Source: Blautia sp. | GTDB lineage: Bacteria; Bacillota; Clostridia; Lachnospirales; Lachnospiraceae | Length of the DNA: 36,997 nucleotides | NCBI GenBank assembly: GCA_023663685.1 | Contig: JAMPHB010000010.1 | Span: forward strand, 1-36,997 | Direction: 5' to 3' | Shown here: piece after piece, positions 14,904-23,089 of the stretch | Layout: each line of letters starts with the position of its first letter | Numbering within the stretch: position 1 is the stretch's first letter | Translations under genes and position numbers: made by a program | Notes under the pieces: generated by a model | Database searches by the model: none | Told to the model about the DNA's origin: nothing | What the model saw: only the letters and a program-made list of their open reading frames with translations

Positions 14904-14932
14904 TTGACAAAACAGTCGAAAAGAGGTATTAT
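14904..14932 (+). promoter_or_regulatory. Promoter of the AAA-HEPN operon
   Basis: TTGACA (14904-14909), 17-bp spacer, TATTAT (14927-14932). It lies 32 bp before the chosen ATG at 14964. It also shows that the in-frame TTG at 14904 is part of the -35 box, not a start codon. Confidence 0.8.
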
Positions 14933-14963
14933 AAGCGCAAATAGTGGGAAGGTGGCGGCACAT

Positions 14964-16211
14964 ATGCTTTTAAAGTTTTCATGCTCAAATCATAAATCTA
15001 TAAATAAAGAGGTTACCTACACGGCCATTGCAGGAAAGGACAATACCTTTGAAAATGAGCTAAAGGAATATGGAAAATACAGAGTGCTGAGAAGCACTGC
15101 GATTTACGGTGCAAACGGCTCCGGTAAAAGCAACTTTATTGACGCCTTGTCTTTTATGAGTGCGTTGGTCACAAATAGCATTCAGCATCAGCCGGGACAG
15201 GGAGTTTATCAGGCTCCCCATAAATTAAACAGCGAGAAAAATCCAAGCACATATGACATTCAGTTTGTTAAAAATGATATAAGATATGCCTATGGCTTTT
15301 CGGTAAAGGAGCATAGTATAGACGAGGAGTATTTGTATTTTTTCCCAAATGGAAGACAAGTAAAAATATTTGAAAGAAAGGGAATGGATATTTCTCCGGG
15401 GGATAAGTACAAAAATGCTTTTGAGCTGAGTCTGCAGGCATTAAAAAATAATAGGCTGTTTTTATCCTGCTCGGCAAATTACACGGATAAAGAAGAAATC
15501 GAGGCCGCTTTTTTATTTTTTCAGAAGGATATCATTTTTTATAATCCGGATGTAAATAACTGGACAGAGTATTCCATTGAGTTAATGCAGAGAAACAAAG
15601 AAATTAAGGATAAGTTTCTCAGGATTCTGGAAGCGTTTCAGACTGGGATAAGAGACATCAATGTCAGAGTGAAAAAAATATCCATGGATACGGTAGAGTT
15701 CCCTTCAGATATGCCGGAACCTCTAAAAACTATGCTCAAATCCTCGAAGGAAGCCAGCGAGATCGTGGCCAAAATAGCCTATGACAAGTTTGAAACTGAT
15801 TTATTGACCGAAGAATCGACAGGAATAAAGAAATTATTTGAAATCATATGTCCTATCATAGATATTATAAATACGGGAAAGCTTCTTGTGTTTGATGAAA
15901 TCGAAAATGGCTTACATGAAGCTGTGGTATATGAAATTGTCAGGCTGTTTAAGTACGCAGAAAAAGAGCAGTTTGCACAGCTTCTTTTTTCGACACATGA
16001 CACGAGCCTGTTAAATATGAATCTGTTTCGGCGTGATCAGGTCTGGTTTACACAGCTGGATAAGGAGAGAGCGACAGATTTATACTCATTGGTAGAAGTA
16101 AAGAATGTTAGAAAAACTGAAAATCTGGAGAAGGGGTATATGTTGGGCAAATATGGGGCAATCCCCATGCTGAGCCACAATATATATGATATCTTCAATG
16201 GTAATGGCTAG
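14964..16211 (+). CDS. AAA15-family ATPase, predicted defence protein
   Basis: A 415-residue ATPase of the COG1106/AAA15 group (AbiLi/RloA-like), related to SMC/OLD-type ATPases. The N-terminal strand block LLKFSCSNHKSINKEVTYTA leads to Walker A GANGSGKS (about 49-56). After a long helical insert, Walker B LLVFDEIENGLH lies at about 307-318, and FSTHDTSLL at about 341-349 is the switch region. The gene is clearly richer in A and T than its neighbours and contains many AAA and ATA codons, suggesting horizontal origin. The start is set by the promoter at 14904 and the conserved MLLKFS opening. The next gene, 18 bp on, encodes a HEPN-type protein; the pair resembles ATPase-plus-HEPN nuclease logic of PrrC/RloC split over two genes. 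A phage-sensing role is inferred. Confidence 0.82.
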   Translation: MLLKFSCSNHKSINKEVTYTAIAGKDNTFENELKEYGKYRVLRSTAIYGANGSGKSNFIDALSFMSALVTNSIQHQPGQGVYQAPHKLNSEKNPSTYDIQFVKNDIRYAYGFSVKEHSIDEEYLYFFPNGRQVKIFERKGMDISPGDKYKNAFELSLQALKNNRLFLSCSANYTDKEEIEAAFLFFQKDIIFYNPDVNNWTEYSIELMQRNKEIKDKFLRILEAFQTGIRDINVRVKKISMDTVEFPSDMPEPLKTMLKSSKEASEIVAKIAYDKFETDLLTEESTGIKKLFEIICPIIDIINTGKLLVFDEIENGLHEAVVYEIVRLFKYAEKEQFAQLLFSTHDTSLLNMNLFRRDQVWFTQLDKERATDLYSLVEVKNVRKTENLEKGYMLGKYGAIPMLSHNIYDIFNGNG

Positions 16212-16229
16212 GATAGCGGGGGAGTCAGA

Positions 16230-16934
16230 ATGGAAAGAAGCTTAGAATTAAATCCTAGTAAAGAAAATATCAGGGACTCACATCAGCCGCCGATTGTAAA
16301 ATTTCATCTGGATCAAATAAAGCAGCATTTCGATAGCAATATTATAGAAATCGAGGCTCAATTTGATGTGGCAGACTCTTTGATAAGCGAAAACCGGAGG
16401 GAAGACGCTGAAAATATTTGGAGATATCAGATTGTGTTTTTGGAGAGCGCATTTGATTTTTATTTGCATGAAGTCACAAAATATGGTTTGGCAAGCATAT
16501 TCGAAGGACAGTGGGATAAAACTCCAAAGTATCAAAATATTAAAATTGATATGGAACTGATTGAGCAGGTATTACATGGCAATGCAGACAGTGAATGGTT
16601 TGCAGCCTTTGTGAATGATGCTTATGCCAAAACAACAATGGTTTCCTTTGACAGTGTAAAAGATCAGATGAATTTAATCGGTCTGGAGCTTCAAAAAATT
16701 GCAGATTGCGCGTTTTATGATGTAAATTCCGATGAGAAAACGATGGATAAGCTCAAAAGAGTTGTTGACAGTTTGTATTATAGGAGAAATGCAATAGCGC
16801 ATCAGTCAGACAGAGAACATGCGACGGCGGAGAAAAATACGATAACGAAAGAGACAATTGAAGAATTTATTATGAATATTACAAAAATTGTAGAGGCAAT
16901 ACACAGGGAAATGGAAGCAAAAAACAGCTGCTAA
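16230..16934 (+). CDS. HEPN-domain protein (RiboL-PSP-HEPN-like), putative ribonuclease
   Basis: A 234-residue, largely helical protein. Near the C-terminus YYRRNAIAHQ contains the HEPN RNase motif R-N-x3-H (about R186, N187, H191), with the polar residue directly after Arg as in active HEPN ribonucleases. Upstream helices (ENIWRYQIVFLESAFDFYLHEV) resemble the RiboL-PSP-HEPN family. HEPN proteins of this kind cut tRNA, mRNA or rRNA in toxin and anti-phage systems. The start follows GGGGGAG and the gene is co-transcribed with the AAA15 ATPase; codon use is equally AT-rich. The ATPase may hold this nuclease inactive until phage infection, as in PrrC; that is inference. A strong terminator follows. 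Exact family membership was judged by eye. Confidence 0.75.
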   Translation: MERSLELNPSKENIRDSHQPPIVKFHLDQIKQHFDSNIIEIEAQFDVADSLISENRREDAENIWRYQIVFLESAFDFYLHEVTKYGLASIFEGQWDKTPKYQNIKIDMELIEQVLHGNADSEWFAAFVNDAYAKTTMVSFDSVKDQMNLIGLELQKIADCAFYDVNSDEKTMDKLKRVVDSLYYRRNAIAHQSDREHATAEKNTITKETIEEFIMNITKIVEAIHREMEAKNSC

Positions 16935-16980
16935 CCATATGAACAGCGGACATTCTATGAATTGTGCATACATACGGCAG

Positions 16981-17016
16981 GAAGGCTTTCTGGAGATCAG
17001 AAGCCTTCATTTTTTT
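16981..17016 (+). terminator. Terminator of the AAA-HEPN operon
   Basis: GAAGGCTT(T)CTG pairs with CAGAAGCCTTC (16998-17008) around GAGAT with one bulged T, followed by A and six or seven T. It closes the AT-rich module 46 bp after the HEPN stop. Confidence 0.88.
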
Positions 17017-17017
17017 A

Positions 17018-17047
17018 TTGACAAAAGTTATCATATATGATAACTTT
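17018..17047 (+). promoter_or_regulatory. Promoter region with 24-bp perfect palindrome
   Basis: TTGACA (17018-17023) is followed at once by AAAGTTATCATA and its exact reverse complement (17024-17047), a 24-bp perfect palindrome covering the spacer and any -10 box (TAACTT at 17-bp spacing, or ATATGA-like alternatives). It lies 27 bp before the XRE regulator gene and is a strong candidate for its autoregulatory operator. Confidence 0.72.
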
Positions 17048-17074
17048 ATATCAGTGAGAAAGGGAAGAAACGTG

Positions 17075-17290
17075 ATGGAGAAGGTAGGAAGCGCCAGGCA
17101 GGAGGTGGCAGAGCAGCTGAAGGCCGCCCGGAAGGAGCAGGGAGTGACGCAGGAGAATCTGGCGGAGAGAGTGGGGACAAAGAAGTCCAACATTTCCCGT
17201 CTGGAGAGCGGGAGATATAATCCGAGTCTGGATTTTCTGGAGAAGGTGGCAGGCGGACTTGGAAGACAGCTGCAGATTAAGGTGAAGTAG
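17075..17290 (+). CDS. XRE-family (Cro/CI-type) HTH regulator
   Basis: A 71-residue protein that is almost only a helix-turn-helix domain: VAEQLKAARKEQGVTQENLAERVGTKKSNISRLESGRYNPSLDFLEKVAGGLG. This matches the antitoxin-like HTH_3 class. The frame is open back to 16964, across the terminator and operator, so the ATG at 17075 (AAAGGGAAG upstream) is the real start. It likely represses its own promoter through the 24-bp palindrome. It is followed 12 bp later by a small unrecognised gene, giving a toxin-antitoxin-like layout, although the partner is not recognisable as a toxin. Confidence 0.85.
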   Translation: MEKVGSARQEVAEQLKAARKEQGVTQENLAERVGTKKSNISRLESGRYNPSLDFLEKVAGGLGRQLQIKVK

Positions 17291-17302
17291 GAGAAGCATG
17301 TA

Positions 17303-17581
17303 ATGACAAAAAAGCTGGGGAACTACAAGGACAATGATGTGGAGCTGTGCCGGACGACGAACCGGAGGGTAAGCAGCGAGACAGTGCAGGCACTTTTGGA
17401 GGAGCAGATACCCTTTACAAGCAACCATAAGAGGATACCCTTTTTTAAGAGGGAGGAGTACAAGGGAGCCAGTGAGCTCTGGGTCATCAGCACGAGTCCC
17501 CGCAGATACGGGCAGGCCCGCCGGGTAATCGACCGGCTTGACCGTATCTACAGGGATCGGCTGGTACTTTCCAATTATTAG
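17303..17581 (+). CDS. Small protein of unknown function, partner of the XRE regulator
   Basis: A 92-residue basic protein that I do not recognise. It contains LCRTTNRRVSSETVQALLEEQIPFTSNHKRIPFF and ends SPRRYGQARRVIDRLDRIYRDRLVLSNY. The pattern (a helix with TVQALLEEQIPF, a strand with ELWVIST, then a helix with ARRVIDRLD) is reminiscent of small DUF2007-like alpha/beta domains, but the match is weak. The start at 17303 follows GGAG (17290-17293 region) and is 12 bp after the XRE stop, so both should be on one mRNA under the 24-bp palindrome. It is GC-rich like the chromosome, unlike the AAA-HEPN genes upstream. It does not look like HigB or RelE. Confidence 0.6.
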   Translation: MTKKLGNYKDNDVELCRTTNRRVSSETVQALLEEQIPFTSNHKRIPFFKREEYKGASELWVISTSPRRYGQARRVIDRLDRIYRDRLVLSNY

Positions 17582-17621
17582 TGAAAACTTTATGAATTCC
17601 ATTCAAAAATCTGCGCAGGTG

Positions 17622-17630
17622 TGGTAGAAT
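17622..17630 (+). promoter_or_regulatory. Extended -10 promoter before the LtaS-like operon
   Basis: TGGTAGAAT is a TGn-extended -10 box; a weak -35 (TTCAAA at 17602-17607) is 17 bp upstream. It would start transcription near 17637, so the in-frame GTG at 17621 is not the start of the following gene. Confidence 0.55.
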
Positions 17631-17707
17631 CGTTTTCAGACAGTGTCTGGACTTCTATTGCCTGCGCTTTTTTGCGGGCAGGACATAAGACGGGGAGTAC
17701 AAAAGGG

Positions 17708-19507
17708 ATGGAGCAGGGATATTTGCAGGACAATTTAGAACCGGTGGAGGAGAGCGGAGGCAGAGCGAAGGAGACAAAGTCTGTATGGCCGATCGTATCG
17801 GTGCTTTTGTTTTTTCTTTTCGCGGCGGCGGCCTTTTATCTCATGGAGGCCTACGAGCACAATCCATTTTTGGAGGTACGGCCGAAGGCTCAGCTGTTCA
17901 ACCTTCTTTTGTTTGAACTGATTGCGTGGACGCTCTATCTGCTGACGAACCGGATGCGGCTTGCGTGCAGGCTGCTGGTGGCATTTTCCATGCTCTTTGG
18001 GCTGGTGAACTATTATGTGATGCGCTTTCGCTCTACGCCCTTTGTGCCGTGGGACATTTTTTCGGCCGGCACGGCGGCATCGGTGGCGGGGAATTATGAT
18101 TTTACGCCGGAGCTCCGCATGGTGCTTGTGAGCCTTGCCTTTGTGCTTCTTTTTGTGCTGGCGCATTTTATGAAGGAAGCGCCCCGCATCAGGCCGCTGT
18201 TTCGGTTTCCGGCGGCTGCGGCAGGGGTGGTTTTTCTGTGTGTATTCACCCATACCCTTCAAGACGAGCAGTTTCAGATTCGCAATTACCTTTATCCCTA
18301 TCTGTTCACGCCGGGGTACATGACGGAGGTGAACGGCATGGCGGTGACCTTTGCCATGAATCTGCAGTATCTTGAGGTAGAGCAGCCTAAGGGCTACGAC
18401 AGGGATGAGGCGGAGGCGATTCTGGAGGAGTATGGGCAGGAGCCGCAAAAGGGGGAGTATCCGAATATTATTGTGATTATGGATGAGGCATTTTCGGAGC
18501 CTGCCGTTTTAGGGGAGCTTCGGACGAATCAGGATTATATGCCTTTTTACCATGAGCTTTTAAAGGGGGCGGACAATACAGTGACCGGCTATGCGGAGGT
18601 GTCTGTCTGCGGCGGCAATACGGCGAACTCGGAGTTTGAGTTTCTCACCGGCAATACGATGGCCTTTCTGCCGGAGGGGAGCATTCCCTACCAGCAGTAT
18701 ATAAAGAGAAAGACTCCCTCACTGGCGGAGCATTTGGCGGGGCTCGGCTATCAGACTTATGCGCAGCACCCTTACTATGCCAGCGGCTGGGAGAGGGAGA
18801 AGGTCTACCCCCTTTTGGGCTTTGCCGACACGGATTTCATAGATGATTACACGGATAAAGAGTATGTGCGGAAATACATAAGCGACGCCTGCGATTTCGC
18901 CCATGTGATACATACCTATGAATCAAAAGAGCCGGGGAGTCCCGCCTTTATTTTCAATGTAACGATGCAAAACCACGGCGGATATACCGACGAATATGCG
19001 GATTTTGCCAGTGATGTGCAGATGGAGGGCGGGAGCGCGGCACTGAACCAGTATCTTTCGCTGCTGCGGCGGACAGACGAGAGCCTGCGGGAGCTCATCA
19101 CCTATTTCTCCGGGGTGGAGGAGCCGACCGTTGTGGTGTTTTTCGGGGATCACCAGCCCGGCGATTCGGTGGTGCGCCCGGTGTGGGAAGAAAACGGCGT
19201 GGGCAGTGCCCTGAGTGCAGAGCAGCAGCGCCTGCGTTATCAGGTGCCCTACCTGATATGGGCAAATTTTGAAATCCCGGAGGAGCAGGGACTTGACATG
19301 AGCCTGAATTATCTGGGGTATGAGGTACTTGAGAGGGCGGGGGTGCCAGTATCCGCCTACCAGAATTTTCTCGGTGAAATGAGGCGCGTCTGCCCGGTGC
19401 TCTCCGCCGCGGGGAGGACGGAGGCAGCGGAAGGGGAGGAGCTTGAAGACTGGCTCCTGCGCTACCAAAAAGTCCAGTATTACCGGTTATTTGACAATAG
19501 AGAGTGA
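17708..19507 (+). CDS. LTA synthase-like sulfatase-family phosphoglycerol transferase
   Basis: A 599-residue membrane protein with about five N-terminal transmembrane segments and an extracellular alkaline-phosphatase-fold domain, the layout of LtaS, which polymerises glycerol phosphate from phosphatidylglycerol. Metal and nucleophile sites can be placed: IIVIMDEAFSEP (Glu near 260), the nucleophile Thr in CGGNTANSEFEFLTG (near 305), and FFGDHQPGDSVV (Asp/His near 480). EHLAGLGYQTYAQHP and NVTMQNHGGY are further family blocks. The frame is open to 17621, but that GTG lies in the promoter; the ATG at 17708 opens MEQGYLQDNLEP. It leads an operon with YfhO- and CsbB-like genes, supporting a role in a lipoteichoic-acid-like polymer. 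Confidence 0.85.
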   Translation: MEQGYLQDNLEPVEESGGRAKETKSVWPIVSVLLFFLFAAAAFYLMEAYEHNPFLEVRPKAQLFNLLLFELIAWTLYLLTNRMRLACRLLVAFSMLFGLVNYYVMRFRSTPFVPWDIFSAGTAASVAGNYDFTPELRMVLVSLAFVLLFVLAHFMKEAPRIRPLFRFPAAAAGVVFLCVFTHTLQDEQFQIRNYLYPYLFTPGYMTEVNGMAVTFAMNLQYLEVEQPKGYDRDEAEAILEEYGQEPQKGEYPNIIVIMDEAFSEPAVLGELRTNQDYMPFYHELLKGADNTVTGYAEVSVCGGNTANSEFEFLTGNTMAFLPEGSIPYQQYIKRKTPSLAEHLAGLGYQTYAQHPYYASGWEREKVYPLLGFADTDFIDDYTDKEYVRKYISDACDFAHVIHTYESKEPGSPAFIFNVTMQNHGGYTDEYADFASDVQMEGGSAALNQYLSLLRRTDESLRELITYFSGVEEPTVVVFFGDHQPGDSVVRPVWEENGVGSALSAEQQRLRYQVPYLIWANFEIPEEQGLDMSLNYLGYEVLERAGVPVSAYQNFLGEMRRVCPVLSAAGRTEAAEGEELEDWLLRYQKVQYYRLFDNRE

Positions 19508-19514
19508 TAAGACC

Positions 19515-22055
19515 ATGATGATAGAACAAAAAACTATGACCCGGGTCAGACAGAACCGGACGCCCTGCCTTGCGGCTTTTTTGTTGCCCCTTTTTATCTG
19601 CGGGGTAATCTGTATCTGCAACGGGGTCTACCCCTTCGGGAAGAACTGTATTCTTCATGTGGATATGTACCACCAGTACTGTCCGTTTTTTACAGAGCTT
19701 CTGCGCAAGCTGCAGGACGGTGAAGGACTGATGTATTCGTGGAATCTGGGGCTGGGGAGTGATTTTGTCTCCCTTTACGCTTATTATCTGGCAAGTCCGC
19801 TCAACTGGCTGCTGCTTTTATGCCCACGGGCGCATGTCATAGAGTTTATGACGCTTCTCATCCTTGTAAAAATCGCCTTAAGCGGGCTTGCTTTTTTCTT
19901 TTATTTAAAGGAACATTACGGCCTGATTGGCAGGGACGGGAGATTTCATAAACAGACGGCTCTTCCCGCGCAGGTGTTTGCCCTCGCCTATGCCCTGTCC
20001 GGCTTTGTGGCGGCCTACAGCTGGGATATCATGTGGCTGGACTGTATCGCGCTGTTTCCGGTGATTATGGTGGGGCTGGAGCGGCTGGTGAAAAAGGGGC
20101 AGGTTCTGCTCTACTATGTGAGTCTTGCGGTGTGCATTTTTGCAAACTATTATATCTCCATTATGATATGTATTTTTCTCGTCTTCTATTTTGCGCTGCT
20201 CTTTGTGAGGGAGGGGAAGTCTGCGGGGCGCTGGCGGCTTTCCGCGCTGGGGAGGTTTGCACTGTGCTCGACCCTTGCGGGGGGCACCTCGGCGGTTCTG
20301 CTGCTGCCGGAGATTTTTGTGTTGTCCGCCTCGGGATCCATAGACGGGGGATTTCCTGAAAAGGCACAGTGGTATTTTCATCTGATCGCGGAGCTGGGGC
20401 GCGGCGCGGCGACGGCGAAGGTATATACGGGAAACGACCACTGGCCGAATCTCTACGCGGGGGCGTTTTCCCTCATACTGGTGTGGCTGTATCTGCTGAA
20501 CCGCAGGATTTCATGGAAAGAGAAGCTTCCAAGGCTTTGTATGCTCTGCTTTTTTCTCGTAAGTTTTGCCCAGAACCAGCTGGATTATATCTGGCACGGG
20601 ATGCATTTTCCCCAGTCCCTGCCGGCCCGGCAGTCCTTTCTCTATATCTTTTTGCTTCTGTCCATGGGCTTTGCCACGGTGCGCAAGTGGAAGGGCGTGA
20701 GGCGTGGACAGATTGTGGCGTCTACGGTGCTTGCCCTGCTTTTGCTTCTGGCTGCGAGCGTGGCGGGAGATGAGGAGGTAACGGCGAACTCCGCCTACCT
20801 GATTACGGCCCTGCTTTTGCTTCTGTACGGGCTGTTGCTGCTTTTGACAAAGCTGGTATCTGCCTCCGCCAGGCAGCTTCTCATGGAGCTTCTCGTGGGA
20901 ATCGCTGTGTTTGAGCTGGCTTTAAATATGGGGCTGACAGGTTTTTCTGTGACCAGCCGCACGGACTATGTGCAAAAGCAGGAGGCTTACGGCAGTCTGC
21001 TGGCTCTCGCCGGGGAGAGGGAAGAGGGCGGTTTTTTCCGGGTGGAGGACACCGGGAGAAAGACCAAGAACGACGACGCTCTCTATGGCTATGCCTCGGC
21101 AACGATTTTTTCTTCGCTGATGAATCTGAATGTGAGCCATTTTTATCAGAGCCTCTACATGGAGGGGGGAAAGAATTTTTATTCCTACAACGGCTCGACG
21201 CCTCTGACCTCGGCTCTGTTGTCAGTAAAGTACTATCTCTCAGATAACGCGATGGAGGAAAATATATTCCGCACGCTGGTGGGGCAGGCGGACGGCCGCT
21301 ATCTCTACGAGAACAATTTCTGTCTGTCCCTTGGCTATATGGTGGATGAGGCTGTGATTGCAGGCTGGGAGCCGGATATGAAGAACCGGGCAGCCTCCCT
21401 GAATGCGCTTGCTTATGCGCTTGGGGCTGAGAATGAGCTGCTTGCGGGAGTCGTCTGCGGACAGGAGGCGGCGGAGGGGGTAACGAAGCTGACAATCCCC
21501 GAGGCTGGTTTTTATTATGCGGCCTGTGATGTGTGCGGGGCGGATTCGCTCACGGTCAGCCGCAGTGACGGCTGGAGCCAGAGATACTCGAAGACGACCC
21601 ACCGCTATATTCTTGCACTCGGAGACTGTGAGGCGAAAGAGACGGTACAGATCCGCAATACGGCGAAAGAGGAAATCCATTTTACACTCTACCAGATGGA
21701 CGTGCAGGCCGTGCAGCAGGCTTATGAAACTCTGAATCAGCAGACGTTCACTGTGGATGCAGTGACAGAAACTGGCGTTTCGGGGCACATTGCGGTGGAG
21801 CGGGCAGGGAGGCTGGTCTTTGCCATTCCTGCCGACGAGGGCTGGCGCGTGTATGTGGACGGGGAGGAGGTAAACCCGCGGCCATGGCAGGATGCGCTTT
21901 TGGCGGTGGAACTTACAGAGGGCAGTCACGAGGTCAGGCTTAGCTACACCACACCCTGGCTGCTGCCGGGGGCAGGCATCAGCGGCATGTGCGTTTTGAC
22001 ATTTTTGATTTATGCGCTGTGGCGGAATCGGAGGAAATTGCGATGGAGAAACTAA
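19515..22055 (+). CDS. yfhO: YfhO-family GT-C membrane glycosyltransferase
   Basis: An 846-residue protein with a dozen or more hydrophobic segments and a C-terminal extracellular region, matching the YfhO family. The N-terminal loop VDMYHQYCPFFTELLRKLQDGEGLMYSWNLGLGSDF holds the acidic residues typical of GT-C enzymes, and NWLLLLCP, ALSGFVAAYSWDIMWLDCIALFPVIMVGLERL follow. The tail has the family's VPVDEGW-like end (FAIPADEGWRVYVDGEEV). In Bacillus subtilis YfhO moves sugars from a lipid-phosphate donor to lipoteichoic acid. The start ATG at 19515 lies 8 bp after the LtaS-like stop; a TTG-initiated longer frame lies inside that gene. The CsbB-like partner starts inside its 3' end. Which sugar is added is unknown. 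Confidence 0.87.
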   Translation: MMIEQKTMTRVRQNRTPCLAAFLLPLFICGVICICNGVYPFGKNCILHVDMYHQYCPFFTELLRKLQDGEGLMYSWNLGLGSDFVSLYAYYLASPLNWLLLLCPRAHVIEFMTLLILVKIALSGLAFFFYLKEHYGLIGRDGRFHKQTALPAQVFALAYALSGFVAAYSWDIMWLDCIALFPVIMVGLERLVKKGQVLLYYVSLAVCIFANYYISIMICIFLVFYFALLFVREGKSAGRWRLSALGRFALCSTLAGGTSAVLLLPEIFVLSASGSIDGGFPEKAQWYFHLIAELGRGAATAKVYTGNDHWPNLYAGAFSLILVWLYLLNRRISWKEKLPRLCMLCFFLVSFAQNQLDYIWHGMHFPQSLPARQSFLYIFLLLSMGFATVRKWKGVRRGQIVASTVLALLLLLAASVAGDEEVTANSAYLITALLLLLYGLLLLLTKLVSASARQLLMELLVGIAVFELALNMGLTGFSVTSRTDYVQKQEAYGSLLALAGEREEGGFFRVEDTGRKTKNDDALYGYASATIFSSLMNLNVSHFYQSLYMEGGKNFYSYNGSTPLTSALLSVKYYLSDNAMEENIFRTLVGQADGRYLYENNFCLSLGYMVDEAVIAGWEPDMKNRAASLNALAYALGAENELLAGVVCGQEAAEGVTKLTIPEAGFYYAACDVCGADSLTVSRSDGWSQRYSKTTHRYILALGDCEAKETVQIRNTAKEEIHFTLYQMDVQAVQQAYETLNQQTFTVDAVTETGVSGHIAVERAGRLVFAIPADEGWRVYVDGEEVNPRPWQDALLAVELTEGSHEVRLSYTTPWLLPGAGISGMCVLTFLIYALWRNRRKLRWRN

Positions 22056-22990
22056 TCAGTATTGTAGTGCCCGTGTACAACGAGGAGGAGACGCTGGAGG
22101 CACTTTACCGTGAGCTGGAGCAGGTGAGGGAAAAAATGTCCGGCTATACGTTTGAGTATCTGTTTGTCAATGACGGCTCGACAGACCGGACGCTTCCCAT
22201 GCTCCGGGAGCTGGCGGAGCACGGGAGAGTGCGCTATCTGTCCTTTTCCCGGAATTTTGGAAAGGAGGCGGCGCTCTATGCCGGGCTTTCCAATGCAAGG
22301 GGGGACTATGTCGCCACGATGGATGCGGATCTGCAGGATCCGCCCTCGCTTCTGCCGCAGATGATGGAGCTTTTAGAAAACGGCTGTGACAATGTGGCCT
22401 GCCGCCGGGTGAACCGCAGGGGGGAGCCGCGGATACGCTCCTTCTGCGCCCGGTTGTTCTATAAGCTGCTCCGGCGTATGTCGGAGATTGACATTGCGGA
22501 CGGGGCGAGAGATTACCGCCTGATGAGCCGTCCCATGGTCGAATCCGTTCTCTCGCTGTGTGAATACAACCGCTTTTCCAAGGGGATTTTCGCGTGGGTG
22601 GGTTACGAGACAAGCTGGATAGAATACGAGAATGTGGAGCGGAGCGCAGGGGAAACGAAATGGAGCTTTTTCAAGCTTTTTCGCTACTCGATGGACGGAA
22701 TAATGAATTTTTCCAATACGCCGATACGCCTTTCCTCCTATCTGGGGCTTTTACTTACGCTGGTGTCCTTTATTGCCATTATTGTGGAGATAATCCGGGC
22801 GCTGGTTTTTGGAGATCCGGTGGCAGGCTGGCCCTCACTGGTGTGTATTATTACCTTTATCGGCGGAATCCAGCTCTTTTGCATGGGGATCATGGGACAT
22901 TATATTTCAAGAACCTATATGGAGGTAAAACGGCGGCCGCATTACATTATCAAAGAGACGAACTGTGAGGATGTGCAGCTCAACCACTAG
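22043..22990 (+). CDS. CsbB/GtrB-like GT2 family glycosyltransferase
   Basis: A 315-residue protein with a GT-A catalytic domain: SIVVPVYNEEETLEALYREL, FVNDGSTDRT, FSRNFGKEAALYAGLSNARGDYVATMDADLQDPP (DAD near 94-96). Two C-terminal membrane segments follow (about 230-252 and 268-290). This is the architecture of CsbB, GtrB and DPM1, which load a sugar onto undecaprenyl phosphate at the inner face of the membrane. The ATG at 22043 follows GGAGG and overlaps the YfhO gene by 13 bp. With YfhO as the outer transferase it forms the CsbB-YfhO pair known from lipoteichoic acid glycosylation; no GtcA-like flippase gene is adjacent. Confidence 0.9.
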   Translation: MEKLISIVVPVYNEEETLEALYRELEQVREKMSGYTFEYLFVNDGSTDRTLPMLRELAEHGRVRYLSFSRNFGKEAALYAGLSNARGDYVATMDADLQDPPSLLPQMMELLENGCDNVACRRVNRRGEPRIRSFCARLFYKLLRRMSEIDIADGARDYRLMSRPMVESVLSLCEYNRFSKGIFAWVGYETSWIEYENVERSAGETKWSFFKLFRYSMDGIMNFSNTPIRLSSYLGLLLTLVSFIAIIVEIIRALVFGDPVAGWPSLVCIITFIGGIQLFCMGIMGHYISRTYMEVKRRPHYIIKETNCEDVQLNH

Positions 22991-23022
22991 CGCGGCTGTC
23001 TACAGATTTTTTAAGGTTTTGT

Positions 23023-23051
23023 TTGCGGGCTGAGGGAATAAATGATACAAT
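23023..23051 (+). promoter_or_regulatory. Promoter of the FKBP gene
   Basis: TTGCGG (23023-23028), 17-bp spacer, TACAAT (23046-23051), 38 bp before the start codon. Confidence 0.6.
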
Positions 23052-23089
23052 AGCACTCAAAATAGAAAGTATGAAAAGGAGACGGATGC

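Noticed and set aside
14585-17016. AAA-HEPN module as a tRNA-integrated island
   Set aside because: The module lies on the 5' side of the tRNA gene; no integrase and no repeat of the tRNA 3' end were found next to it, so only a general horizontal origin is suggested.
23052-23076. AGCACTCA resembling half of a CIRCE upstream of the FKBP gene
   Set aside because: The second arm (GAGTGCT) is absent, so it is not an HrcA site.
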